Shown here: positions 6,825-15,005 of the stretch, piece by piece
How positions within the stretch are numbered: position 1 is the stretch's first letter
How the letters are laid out: every line of letters begins with the position of its first letter
Source: an uncultured Oscillospiraceae bacterium
GTDB taxonomy: Bacteria; Bacillota; Clostridia; Oscillospirales; Ruminococcaceae
Direction: 5' to 3'
DNA length: 17,108 bases
NCBI GenBank assembly: GCA_900547015.1
Contig: URFD01000022.1
Location: 1-17,108, forward strand
The notes under the pieces: generated by a model
What the model saw: only the letters and a program-made list of their open reading frames with translations
Database searches by the model: none
Told to the model about the DNA's origin: nothing
Position numbers and translations under genes: made by a program

Positions 6825-7958
6825 ATGACCAGAGTTTGCCATTTTTCCAGCGCACATGCGCCAAACGACACCCGCATCTTTCACAAGCAGTGCGCTTCTC
6901 TGGCAAGAGAAGGCTATGATGTGACACTGGTGGTGAAGGCAAAAGATTCACAGTCGGTTGGAACAACGGTGGAAAAAGGAGTGAAGGTGATTCAGGTTCC
7001 GGTGGATGCCTCTTCGCGGCTGAAGAGGATGCTGTTCGGTGCGAAAACAGTGTACCGAAAGGCGCTGGAGGTGGATGCAGACATCTATGAATTTCACGAC
7101 CCGGAGCTGCTTCCGTATGGACTGAGATTGGCACGCAAGGGGAAGAAGGTCATCTTTGACAGCCACGAGGATTATCCGACCCAGATCATGGAAAAGGAGT
7201 GGATTCCGTCGGGGCTGCGCCGCCTGATTTCCGGCGTTTATCGTGCGTATGAGACGCACGTCGTCAAGAGACTGGACGCTGTTTTGTTCCCGTGTACCAA
7301 AAACGGCATCAATATCTTTGAGGGGCGGGCGAAGCAGACGGTGATTCTCTCCAATGCTGTGATGCTCGAGGAGATGCTGTCTCCGGACAACACAGGGGAC
7401 AGACAACGGGACGGCAAAACCATCTGCTGTACCGGCAGCCTGACCTATCAGAGGGGCATCACCCACCTGATTCGGGCGGCACATCTGGCAGGGGTTCGGC
7501 TGATTCTGGCAGGAAAATATTCCTCGGATGCTTACCGGCAGGAGCTGGAGCAGATGCCGGAATATGCGTGTGTGGACTATCGGGGATATTTGGGACGCGA
7601 GGAGCTGGCACAGGTGTATGCAAGTTCGAGCATCGGAATGTCCACCATCCTGAATGTGGGGCAGTATTCCAGTCTGGATAATTTTCCAACAAAGGTGTAT
7701 GAGTATATGGCGGCAGGATTGCCGGTCATCGTTTCGGACTATCCGTTTATGCGGCGCTCGGTGCAGCAGGATCAGTTTGGAGTGGCGGTAGACCCGGCAG
7801 ACCCCGAGGCAATCGCGGCGGCGATTCGGGAAATCCTTGCCGACCCCAACCGGGCACAGTGCATGGGCGAAAGAGGGCGTCAGGCAGTTGTGCAGAAATA
7901 TAACTGGGGAATTGAAGAGCAGAAGCTCTTTGCGCTGTATCGCTCTTTGGAGCGGTAG
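6825..7958 (+). CDS. GT4-like glycosyltransferase
   Basis: Predicted cytoplasmic glycosyltransferase of 377 residues, GT-B fold. The N-terminal domain has HFSSAHAPNDTRIFHKQ, the HDPELL motif (91-96) and FDSHEDYP (111-118), which recur in a group of exopolysaccharide GT4 enzymes. The C-terminal donor domain shows CTGSLTYQRGI and NFPTKVYEYMAAGLPVIVSD (286-305), the usual nucleotide-sugar-binding segment. ATG 6825 is preceded by GGAAGG. It should add one sugar to the repeat unit; its order of action and donor are unknown. It is separated from the next glycosyltransferase by 29 bases, which contain that gene's ribosome site. Confidence 0.88.
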   Translation: MTRVCHFSSAHAPNDTRIFHKQCASLAREGYDVTLVVKAKDSQSVGTTVEKGVKVIQVPVDASSRLKRMLFGAKTVYRKALEVDADIYEFHDPELLPYGLRLARKGKKVIFDSHEDYPTQIMEKEWIPSGLRRLISGVYRAYETHVVKRLDAVLFPCTKNGINIFEGRAKQTVILSNAVMLEEMLSPDNTGDRQRDGKTICCTGSLTYQRGITHLIRAAHLAGVRLILAGKYSSDAYRQELEQMPEYACVDYRGYLGREELAQVYASSSIGMSTILNVGQYSSLDNFPTKVYEYMAAGLPVIVSDYPFMRRSVQQDQFGVAVDPADPEAIAAAIREILADPNRAQCMGERGRQAVVQKYNWGIEEQKLFALYRSLER

Positions 7959-7987
7959 CAGGGAGCAATCGTTACGAGAGGTTTTGT

Positions 7988-9193
7988 ATGTTGACATTTA
8001 TCTTATCCCGAGGGATTCCCACCGAGCAGTATCCAACCAACGGTGTGTTTGAGTTTGACCAGGCCTGCGCGCTTCAGGAGGCAGGGTGTCAGGTAGTATT
8101 TCTGGCACTGGACCTTCGCTCGGCACGCAGGGTCAGACGGTGGGGTTTTCAATCCTTTACCAGAAACGGGGTAGCGGTTCGGGTGCTGAGTGTGCCTTTG
8201 GGCAATCTCCCGAAAAAAATCTTTTACCCGATTGGCAGTTGGGCACTGCAAAAGCTGTATGCGCGTGCGGTCAAAGAGTTTGGCAAGCCGGATGTGCTGC
8301 ACGCTCATTTTACCGATTACGGATATTTGGCGGCAAAGCTCAAGGAAACCGAACAGGTGCCGCTGGTTTTGACCGAGCATTCTTCGCTGGTCAATCAGGA
8401 TAAGCTGCCGAGCGATATTGAACAGGCAGCAAAGATCGCCTTTACCCGGGCAGACAAGCTGATTGCGGTCAGTCCGGCGCTGGCAGAAAAGATGCGGGAG
8501 CACAGCCACCGCAGCGTTTTGTGGATTCCGGACATGGTGGACACCGAGCTGTTTTCCTATACCGACGAGCACGAGCAGATGCGTTCTTTGTGGGAGGAGA
8601 CCGAGCTGGAAGGCGGAGAGTTTTCCTTCCTCAGCTGCGGCAACCTGCGAAAGGTGAAACGGATGGATGTCCTGATTCAGGCATTTGCACGCGCGTTCCG
8701 GGATTGCCCGAAGGTTCATCTGACCATCTGCGGTCAGGGAGAGGAAGAGGGCAACCTGCGAAAGCTCATCTATGACCTGAAGATGGAAAATCGCATCGAG
8801 CTGGCAGGCATCCGGCCGAGAGAGGAGATCGCACAGCGGCTCCAGCAGGCAGATTGCTTTGTGCTGGCTTCTGTTTCCGAAACCTTTGGCGTCTCCTATC
8901 TGGAAGCGCTGTCCTGCGGGGTGCCAGTGATTGCGACCCGCTGCGGCGGACCGGAATGTTTCGTCAATGAGCACAACGGGCTGATGGTGGAACCGGATGA
9001 TGTAGAAGGGCTGGCATCCGCGATGCTGACGATGTACTGCAACGGAGGCTCCTATAACCGTGCAGCGATTGCGCAGGAGGTTCGAAACCACTATTCCTCG
9101 CAGGCAGTCGCAGCCCGCCTGATGGAGCAGTATGAACAGCTGACCCATCAGTCTGAGACACAGCAGCACAAGCAGAAGGCTCTGGTTGGATAG
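7988..9193 (+). CDS. GT4 family glycosyltransferase with intact EX7E motif
   Basis: Retaining GT-B glycosyltransferase of 401 residues. The N-terminal domain carries DVLHAHFTDYGYLAAKL and LVLTEHSS, typical of family GT4. The donor domain has LRKVKRMDVLIQAF, HLTICGQGEEEGNL, and SETFGVSYLEALSCGVPVIA, in which E298 and E306 form the EX7E pair, then a Gly-Gly-Pro-Glu motif. It is the most canonical GT4 of the three. ATG 7988 follows GAGAGG at seven bases. The next start (9231) lies 37 bases past its stop. Which sugar it transfers is unknown. One of the three glycosyltransferases would be expected to use the diacetamido uronic acid donor produced downstream. Confidence 0.9.
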   Translation: MLTFILSRGIPTEQYPTNGVFEFDQACALQEAGCQVVFLALDLRSARRVRRWGFQSFTRNGVAVRVLSVPLGNLPKKIFYPIGSWALQKLYARAVKEFGKPDVLHAHFTDYGYLAAKLKETEQVPLVLTEHSSLVNQDKLPSDIEQAAKIAFTRADKLIAVSPALAEKMREHSHRSVLWIPDMVDTELFSYTDEHEQMRSLWEETELEGGEFSFLSCGNLRKVKRMDVLIQAFARAFRDCPKVHLTICGQGEEEGNLRKLIYDLKMENRIELAGIRPREEIAQRLQQADCFVLASVSETFGVSYLEALSCGVPVIATRCGGPECFVNEHNGLMVEPDDVEGLASAMLTMYCNGGSYNRAAIAQEVRNHYSSQAVAARLMEQYEQLTHQSETQQHKQKALVG

Positions 9194-9230
9194 ACCGCTT
9201 CGTTACATAAGAAAAAGGGGGACAAAGGAG

Positions 9231-10544
9231 ATGGAATCATCCAAATATCTTCGGGAGCACAAGGGCTATTCCTTCCTTTGTGTGCCCAGAGAGCTGTGTG
9301 CAGTCTTCATTTTGCTTTGGGGTATCAACCCGGAATCGTTTTTGTACCAGTGGGCGATCTATGCCGGCGTGGTTCTCCTGTGGGATTTTTTCGCCGCCGC
9401 CAGTGCGTGGAAGCAGTTTTGCAGGACGGTGCTTCACCCGGGAATGCTGCTGAGCTTTGGCTGGCCGGTTCTGCTGGCGGTCTATGCCGCGGCAGGCCAT
9501 GTGGAGTTTCCGTTCCATCACCTGCTGATGCCGGTGTTTTATGTGATGTTCTGGTTCTACTTTTCGCTGGATGACCGGTTCAGCATGAAGCTGCTGACCT
9601 TTGTGACGACGGCGTATTACCTGATGATTCATGTGGGAACGCTTGTTGCTCTGCGGCAAAATCCCAATATCTCAAGGCTGCTGGCAAACGGAAACCCCGA
9701 ACTGACTGCCCATCTGGCAAGCCCCTTTACCGGCGGCTACCAGCACATCTATTCCCTGACCATGTTCACCGTAGCGTTGGTGGGGCTGGTGTGGTACTAC
9801 CGCCCGCGGATTCTGGAAACGGTCGGCTGGGGAATGGCGATTCTGCTGGGACTGGTGGTCATCATCAAATCCAACTATTCCTTTGCGATTCTGTTTGTTT
9901 TTGCCTTCTCTCTTCTGGTGCTTTGCCGTTTGCCAAAGCGCGGAGGGCCTGCAACGGCGGTTCTGCTGATTTTCTTTTTGCTGGCGTTGGCAGTGCTGCC
10001 AAACCTCTACCACATCTTTTACTGGATTGCAGACAGCACCGATAACCTGAAATTGCAGCTGCGGTTTCAGGAGGTGGGCAATCTGCTCAGCGGTGCGGGC
10101 ATCACCTCCGGAAGCGATGCCGGAACCCGTGTCCAGCTGTACACGACCTCGCTCAAGACATGGCTGACCGCGCCGCTGTTCGGTGTGGGAGATTTGATTC
10201 TCAAGACCGCAGAGGACCCGCGTGCCATCGTCGGCGGACATTCGATTGTCTGCGATTACCTTGCCTACTACGGGCTGGTGGGCAGTATCCTGTTCCACAG
10301 CATCCTGATTACCAATTTTGCACGAATCGAGCAGAGGCTGGACCGTCGGGGACGTTTTTTATATCTGGTTGTTTTTGTGCTGTACTATGTTCAAATTACC
10401 ATCAATGCCGGATACAACGAGCCGCTGATTGAGATTCTGTTTTTCCTTGTTCCCAATCTGCTCATCCTGACCGGAGAACGGCTTGCGGAGCATCAGCGGC
10501 AGACCTTGCCCGGAACAGGATTCGTATCGAAATATCTGCACTGA
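9231..10544 (+). CDS. wzy: Wzy-like polysaccharide polymerase (O-antigen polymerase/ligase family)
   Basis: Integral membrane protein of 437 residues with about ten hydrophobic segments spread over its length. It should polymerise lipid-linked repeat units on the outer face of the membrane. The supporting pattern is a large outer loop in the C-terminal half with GTRVQLYTTSLKTW, then APLFGVGDLIL, then GGHSIVCDYLAYYGLVG (H337). This arrangement of R, PLFGVG and GHS is shared by Wzy and WaaL-type proteins. Such proteins diverge strongly, so the call rests on topology, this loop and the position beside the flippase gene. A ligase role is less likely in a Gram-positive setting. The start is ATG 9231: GGGGG and AAAGGAG lie just upstream, the latter touching the ATG. 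In-frame TTG 9186 overlaps the preceding gene and has no ribosome site. Confidence 0.85.
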   Translation: MESSKYLREHKGYSFLCVPRELCAVFILLWGINPESFLYQWAIYAGVVLLWDFFAAASAWKQFCRTVLHPGMLLSFGWPVLLAVYAAAGHVEFPFHHLLMPVFYVMFWFYFSLDDRFSMKLLTFVTTAYYLMIHVGTLVALRQNPNISRLLANGNPELTAHLASPFTGGYQHIYSLTMFTVALVGLVWYYRPRILETVGWGMAILLGLVVIIKSNYSFAILFVFAFSLLVLCRLPKRGGPATAVLLIFFLLALAVLPNLYHIFYWIADSTDNLKLQLRFQEVGNLLSGAGITSGSDAGTRVQLYTTSLKTWLTAPLFGVGDLILKTAEDPRAIVGGHSIVCDYLAYYGLVGSILFHSILITNFARIEQRLDRRGRFLYLVVFVLYYVQITINAGYNEPLIEILFFLVPNLLILTGERLAEHQRQTLPGTGFVSKYLH

Positions 10545-10606
10545 GGGTTGTATTTGAACACGGGACGGTGTATCTTAAACATGAGAGACATCGGAAAGGA
10601 GGACGA

Positions 10607-11926
10607 ATGAAAAAACAGCAGCTTTCAGACCTTTGGGAAAAGCTCTGGGAGGGTGTTCTGACCCTCAAGCAAAGAGGCTTTTTCCACATTATTGCAGGGT
10701 CTACGCTGGCAAAAATCGCCGGATTTGTTTCGGTGTTTTTCCTGCCGAGATTTCTTTCCAAGACAGACTACGGGTTGCTGACCTATGTTGAAAATATCCG
10801 AAACTATGTCATGCTCTTTAACGGCATCGGCATCACACAGGCAACGCTGCGCTACTGCGCGCAGAAGGGAAGTGAAGAAGAGAAGAAGGGCTACTTCCTT
10901 GCCTCCCTGAAGGTAGGAATTGCGGCAGATGTCCTGATTATTCTCATCACGATTGTGGGGTATCTGATTGCTCCCTTCCCGTTCGAGGGCGCTCGCTTTC
11001 AGCTGCTGCTCTCGTCGTGCCTGCCGATTCTTTACTTTTTGTTTACCGATATTCAGCTGCTGCTGCGGGCTACCTTCCAAAACCAGCGCTATTCGGTCTA
11101 TAACTTCACCTATTCCTTCCTGCTGATGATTTTCCAGATTGTCTTTGCGGTGCTCTGGGGAGTCACAGGCGTTATGATTGGAAAATATCTGTCGATGGCG
11201 CTGTGCGTGGTGATGGGATTCCTGCTGATTCGGGACCTGCCGATGATGAAGGTCAAGGCCCAGATGCCGAGCTGGGCGGAGATGAAGGTGATGATTCGGT
11301 TCGGCATCGTGATGCTGACCGCTTCGGCAACCTCGATGGTCATGAGCTACAACGAAACCTTCATTGTCGGACAGCTGCTGAAAAATGAGGAGCTGCTGGC
11401 AGAGTACCGTGTAGCCTCCAATATCCTTTCCATCTCCCTGTTTTTGCTGGAGGCGCTGCTGGTCTTTATCCTGCCGTATTTCATCCAGCACATCGGGGAC
11501 AAACAATGGATTTGGGAAAATTATAAAAAGCTGTTTGTCATCAACGGCGCTGTGATGACGGTGTTCCATCTGGGGCTGTTCCTCTTTGCAAAGCTGTATC
11601 TGTTTGTTTTTGCGGGAAGGGAATACCTCGATGCAGTGCCTCTGGTTCGAATGTTCCTGGTCGCTTCCTGGATTCAGGCAGTGTTCCGGGGAATTTCCGG
11701 CAACATCCTCGCAGTGACCGGAGAGGAAAAATTCAACCTCAAAATCAATATTGTGTTTGTAATCGTCCATGCAGTCATCGACGTCACCGCCGTTAAGCTG
11801 CTGGGCATCTACGGCGCGGCGATTGCGCTGATTGTCGTATACTTTTTATCAGGGCTTATAATGAATATTCATTTAAGAAATATATGCAAATCAGAGATTG
11901 GAGAGATGAAACATGATGAAGAATGA
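10607..11926 (+). CDS. wzx: Wzx-like polysaccharide flippase (MOP superfamily)
   Basis: Membrane protein of 439 residues with 12 or more hydrophobic segments and short, often basic, connecting loops. It opens with FFHIIAGSTLAKIAGFVSVFFLPRFLSKTDYGLLTYVENI, quoted here in pieces: IIAGSTLAKIAGF then LPRFLSKTDYGLLTY. This is the usual start of the polysaccharide transporter branch of the MOP exporters. The protein should move the undecaprenyl-linked repeat unit from the inner to the outer leaflet, feeding the Wzy polymerase encoded just upstream. ATG 10607 is preceded by AAAGGAGG at good spacing, the strongest ribosome site in the window; in-frame GTG 10568 has none. Its last 14 bases overlap the start of wbpA in another frame, so the two are probably translationally coupled. 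Confidence 0.92.
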   Translation: MKKQQLSDLWEKLWEGVLTLKQRGFFHIIAGSTLAKIAGFVSVFFLPRFLSKTDYGLLTYVENIRNYVMLFNGIGITQATLRYCAQKGSEEEKKGYFLASLKVGIAADVLIILITIVGYLIAPFPFEGARFQLLLSSCLPILYFLFTDIQLLLRATFQNQRYSVYNFTYSFLLMIFQIVFAVLWGVTGVMIGKYLSMALCVVMGFLLIRDLPMMKVKAQMPSWAEMKVMIRFGIVMLTASATSMVMSYNETFIVGQLLKNEELLAEYRVASNILSISLFLLEALLVFILPYFIQHIGDKQWIWENYKKLFVINGAVMTVFHLGLFLFAKLYLFVFAGREYLDAVPLVRMFLVASWIQAVFRGISGNILAVTGEEKFNLKINIVFVIVHAVIDVTAVKLLGIYGAAIALIVVYFLSGLIMNIHLRNICKSEIGEMKHDEE

Positions 11927-13229
11927 AATGCTCCGCAAAATAGAACAGAGAGAAATTGTGGTTGGCGTAGTTGGTTTGGGCTATGTCGGTCTGCCGCTGG
12001 CAGTAGAAAAAGCAAAAGCCGGATTCAAGACCATCGGCTTTGATGTGCAGGCGCAGAAGGTTGAGATGGTCAATGCAGGCCATAACTATATCGGCGACGT
12101 GGTAGACAGCGACCTTGCCGCAATCGTAAAGAGCGGAATGCTGTCTGCGACAACAGACTTCAGCTTTGTCAAGGATGTTGATTTCGTGGCAATCTGTGTA
12201 CCGACCCCACTGGATGAACACCAGCAGCCGGACATCAGCTATGTTCGCTCCTCCACCGAAGCAGTATCGAAATATCTGAAAAAGGGAACCATGGTCGTTT
12301 TGGAATCGACCACCTATCCGGGAACCACCGAAGAGCTGATTAAGCCAATCCTCGAGAAGGGCTCCGGCCTCAAGTGCGGAGAGGACTTTTATCTGGGCTT
12401 CTCTCCGGAACGTGTTGACCCAGGAAATCTGATTTACAAAACCAAGAACACTCCAAAGGTCGTTGGCGCAATCGGCAAGGATGCCACCGAGGTGATTGCT
12501 GCCATGTACCGCGCAGTTCTGGAGGGCGAGGTATACGAGGTATCCTCTCCGGCTGTTGCAGAGATGGAAAAGATTTTGGAAAACACCTACCGCAATATCA
12601 ATATCGGTCTGGTCAATGAGCTGACCATGCTGTGCAACGAGATGGGAATCAGCATGTGGGAGGTTGTAGACGCAGCAAAGACCAAGCCATACGGCTTCCA
12701 GCCATTCTATCCGGGCCCGGGTCTGGGCGGCCATTGTATTCCGCTTGACCCATACTACCTCTCCTGGAAGGCAAGAGAGTACGGCTTCCATACCTCGATG
12801 ATTGAAAGCTCGATGATGATCAACGACAAGATGCCGGAATACTGTGTAGACCGCGCTGCCAAGCTGCTCAATAAGGTTAGAAAAGCACTCAACGGCTCGA
12901 ATGTTCTGGTACTGGGTGTTGCATATAAACAGGATATCGACGACTACCGTGAAAGCCCGGCTCTGCGCGTCATCGATGTGCTCGAGCGTGAAGGCGCACA
13001 GGTCACCTACTTTGACCCATGGGTTAAGGAGTACAAGCACAAAGGCCAGACCCGTCAGAGCATCCCGGCACTGACCGAGGAGGTGCTCAAGGCAGCAGAC
13101 CTGGTCATGGTTACCACCGCACACACCAATGTTGACTATGGGATGGTTCAGAAAAATGCGGCACTGGTCTTTGATACCAAGAACGCAATGAAGAATGTAC
13201 AGGACCGCTCCAATATTGAGGTTCTCTAA
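11913..13229 (+). CDS. wbpA: UDP-N-acetylglucosamine 6-dehydrogenase (WbpA-type)
   Basis: NAD-dependent UDP-sugar dehydrogenase of 438 residues, oxidising C6 of UDP-GlcNAc to give UDP-GlcNAc uronic acid. The N-terminal Rossmann motif is GLGYVG (21-26), CVPTPLDE and LESTTYPGTTEE follow, FSPERVDPG lies mid-protein, and the catalytic Cys sits in GPGLGGHCIPLDPYYL (C275). The C-terminal domain has GVAYKQDIDDYRESPA. It differs from UDP-glucose dehydrogenases, and the wbpB, wbpD and wbpE homologues immediately following favour UDP-GlcNAc as substrate over UDP-ManNAc (WecC). ATG 11913 has GGAGAG seven bases upstream; ATG 11916 is a possible alternative. Proline CCA and valine GTA codons are commoner here than in genes upstream. 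Dehydrogenase family near certain; substrate inferred from context. Confidence 0.93.
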   Translation: MMKNEMLRKIEQREIVVGVVGLGYVGLPLAVEKAKAGFKTIGFDVQAQKVEMVNAGHNYIGDVVDSDLAAIVKSGMLSATTDFSFVKDVDFVAICVPTPLDEHQQPDISYVRSSTEAVSKYLKKGTMVVLESTTYPGTTEELIKPILEKGSGLKCGEDFYLGFSPERVDPGNLIYKTKNTPKVVGAIGKDATEVIAAMYRAVLEGEVYEVSSPAVAEMEKILENTYRNINIGLVNELTMLCNEMGISMWEVVDAAKTKPYGFQPFYPGPGLGGHCIPLDPYYLSWKAREYGFHTSMIESSMMINDKMPEYCVDRAAKLLNKVRKALNGSNVLVLGVAYKQDIDDYRESPALRVIDVLEREGAQVTYFDPWVKEYKHKGQTRQSIPALTEEVLKAADLVMVTTAHTNVDYGMVQKNAALVFDTKNAMKNVQDRSNIEVL

Positions 13230-13288
13230 TTCAGAAGATTCGGATGCAATTTGGGAATTCGGACAAAGAAAGGGAAAGGTCAAGCAAG

Positions 13289-14362
13289 ATGAAATATGCT
13301 TTAATCGGTTGCGGCAGAATCGCAACCAACCATATCAAGGCGGTGCTCAACAATCATCTGGAGCTGACTGCGGTCTGTGATGTGCTGCCGGAACAGATGG
13401 AAAATCTGCTGGCAAAGCATGAGCTCAACCACGATGCCTCCATCCATCGCTATACAGACTATCGGGAGATGATCGAAACCGAGCAGCCACAGCTGGTCGG
13501 AATCGCAACAGAGAGCGGCGTTCATGCTGAAATCGCACTGTTCTGTATCGACCGCGGCGTCAATGTCATCGTGGAAAAACCGATGGCAATGAGCATCGAG
13601 GACGCAGAAGAGATTATCCGCCGCAGCGAGGAAAAGGGCGTGAAGGTTTCGGCTTGCCATCAGAACCGCTTTAATGTAGCGGTTCAGCAGATGAGAAAGG
13701 CTTTGGAGGCCGGACGCTTTGGAAAACTTTCCCACGGCTCGATTCATGTCCGCTGGAACCGCAACCACGATTATTACGACCAGGCAAAATGGCGCGGCAC
13801 TTGGGCACAGGACGGCGGTGCGCTGATGAATCAGTGCATCCACGGCATCGACCTGCTGCGCTGGATGATGGGCGGAGAAATCGATGAGGTTTACGGCGTG
13901 ACCAGACAGCAGTTCCACGATTATCTGGAAGCAGAGGATTTGGGTATGGCAGTGGTCAAATTCAAAAACGGAGCCGTTGCCACCATCGAAGGAACCACCA
14001 ATGTTTATCCGAAAAATCTGGAGGAGACCCTGTATCTCTTCGGAGAGAACGGCACCGTCAAGCTCGGCGGAAAATCCACAAACAACATCGATGTCTGGGA
14101 TTTTGCGGACGAGGGAGAAGAGGACCAGAAAAACAAGGGCCTGGAAGAGGCAACCAGCAATGTATACGGCAACGGACACACCAGCCTGTATGCCGATGTC
14201 ATCGATGCAATCGAACAAGACCGTCGGCCTTATGTGGATGCCTATGCAGGTAAAAATGCGTTGGAGCTGGTTCTGGCCATTTACAAAAGCCAGAAGGAAG
14301 GCAGACCGGTCCGTCTGCCACTGCACGATTTTGCCAGCATCGATATGAAGGGCGAATTTTAA
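13289..14362 (+). CDS. wbpB: UDP-N-acetylglucosaminuronate 3-dehydrogenase (WbpB-type, Gfo/Idh/MocA family)
   Basis: Oxidoreductase of 357 residues. In the known WbpB reaction, UDP-GlcNAcA is oxidised at C3 with NAD, giving the 3-keto sugar for the partner aminotransferase WbpE. The N-terminal nucleotide-binding motif is GCGRIA (7-12), the family EKP motif falls at 96-98 (VEKPMAMS), then CHQNRFN, the WAQDGGALMNQCIHGIDLL segment with the expected His, and a C-terminal beta-sheet domain. The start is ATG 13289, with AAAGGT eight bases upstream. The in-frame ATG 13244 would add 15 residues just after the wbpA stop and lacks a good site. In Pseudomonas, 2-oxoglutarate helps recycle the bound cofactor; whether that holds here cannot be seen. 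Confidence 0.92.
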   Translation: MKYALIGCGRIATNHIKAVLNNHLELTAVCDVLPEQMENLLAKHELNHDASIHRYTDYREMIETEQPQLVGIATESGVHAEIALFCIDRGVNVIVEKPMAMSIEDAEEIIRRSEEKGVKVSACHQNRFNVAVQQMRKALEAGRFGKLSHGSIHVRWNRNHDYYDQAKWRGTWAQDGGALMNQCIHGIDLLRWMMGGEIDEVYGVTRQQFHDYLEAEDLGMAVVKFKNGAVATIEGTTNVYPKNLEETLYLFGENGTVKLGGKSTNNIDVWDFADEGEEDQKNKGLEEATSNVYGNGHTSLYADVIDAIEQDRRPYVDAYAGKNALELVLAIYKSQKEGRPVRLPLHDFASIDMKGEF

Positions 14363-14399
14363 TCCTTGGCACTCTCTGCCGGAAAGGGCGATTTTTCAG

Positions 14400-14984
14400 A
14401 TGTCAGAATTTTTTGTACACGAAAGCAGTTATATCGACCCGGGTGTAACGATTGGAAACAACACCAAAATCTGGCACTTCTGCCATATCCAGAGCGGAGC
14501 TGTCATCGGCGAACGGTGTTCTTTCGGGCAGAATGTCAATGTGGGAAATCGTGTTCGGATTGGCAACGGGGTCAAGGTCCAGAACAATGTCTCGATCTAT
14601 GAGGGCGTTGAGCTGGAGGACGACGTATTTTGCGGGCCTTCGATGGTATTTACCAACGACCTGACCCCCCGTGCCAAATATCCCAAGGGTCCTGCCGGAT
14701 ACCGAAAAACCTTGGTAAAACGAGGCGCGACCATTGGGGCGAACGCAACCGTTGTCTGCGGACACACCATCGGAAATTGGGCGCTGATTGCTTCGGGCGC
14801 AGTGGTCACCAAGGATGTGCCGGACCACGCGCTGATGGCAGGTGTGCCTGCCCGCCGGATTGGATGGGCGTGTGAGTGCGGACAGGTTCTGGACCATCAG
14901 CTGGTCTGCCCGGACTGTGGTCGGCGCTACCGGGAAACCCAGACAGGACTGGTTGAAGAAGAACAGACAAAAGAATCGTTGTAA
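14400..14984 (+). CDS. wbpD: UDP-2-acetamido-3-amino-glucuronate N-acetyltransferase (WbpD-type)
   Basis: Left-handed beta-helix acetyltransferase of 194 residues, expected to acetylate the 3-amino group made by WbpE, using acetyl-CoA. Hexapeptide repeats run through most of the chain, such as IDPGVTIGNNTKIW and VIGERCSFGQNVNVGNRVRIGNG (given as VIGERCSF then GQNVNVGNRVRIGNG). The family signature PSMVFTNDLTPRAKYP and the closing GVPARRIGW are also present. The C-terminal tail carries four cysteines, C158-x-C160 and C170-x2-C173, a likely small zinc knuckle. It lacks the N-terminal Rossmann-like domain of PglD, so it fits 3-N- rather than 4-N-acetylation. ATG 14400 has GGAAAGGG about 11 bases upstream. 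Confidence 0.93.
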   Translation: MSEFFVHESSYIDPGVTIGNNTKIWHFCHIQSGAVIGERCSFGQNVNVGNRVRIGNGVKVQNNVSIYEGVELEDDVFCGPSMVFTNDLTPRAKYPKGPAGYRKTLVKRGATIGANATVVCGHTIGNWALIASGAVVTKDVPDHALMAGVPARRIGWACECGQVLDHQLVCPDCGRRYRETQTGLVEEEQTKESL

Positions 14985-15005
14985 GATAAGAGAGGGGAAG
15001 GCCTC

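Noticed and set aside
8638..8764. 15-base direct repeat GGCAACCTGCGAAAG inside the third GT gene
   Set aside because: Both copies encode Gly-Asn-Leu-Arg-Lys at two unrelated points of a normal GT4 donor domain; probably coincidence.
10520..12280. Shared 15-mer GTATCGAAATATCTG at the end of wzy and within wbpA
   Set aside because: Only two copies, both in coding sequence in unrelated proteins, and no flanking similarity; not a mobile or recombination repeat.
11856..13325. Long open frame on the minus strand (about 489 codons)
   Set aside because: It mirrors wbpA, whose motifs and ribosome site are clear. The translated product has no recognisable family features.
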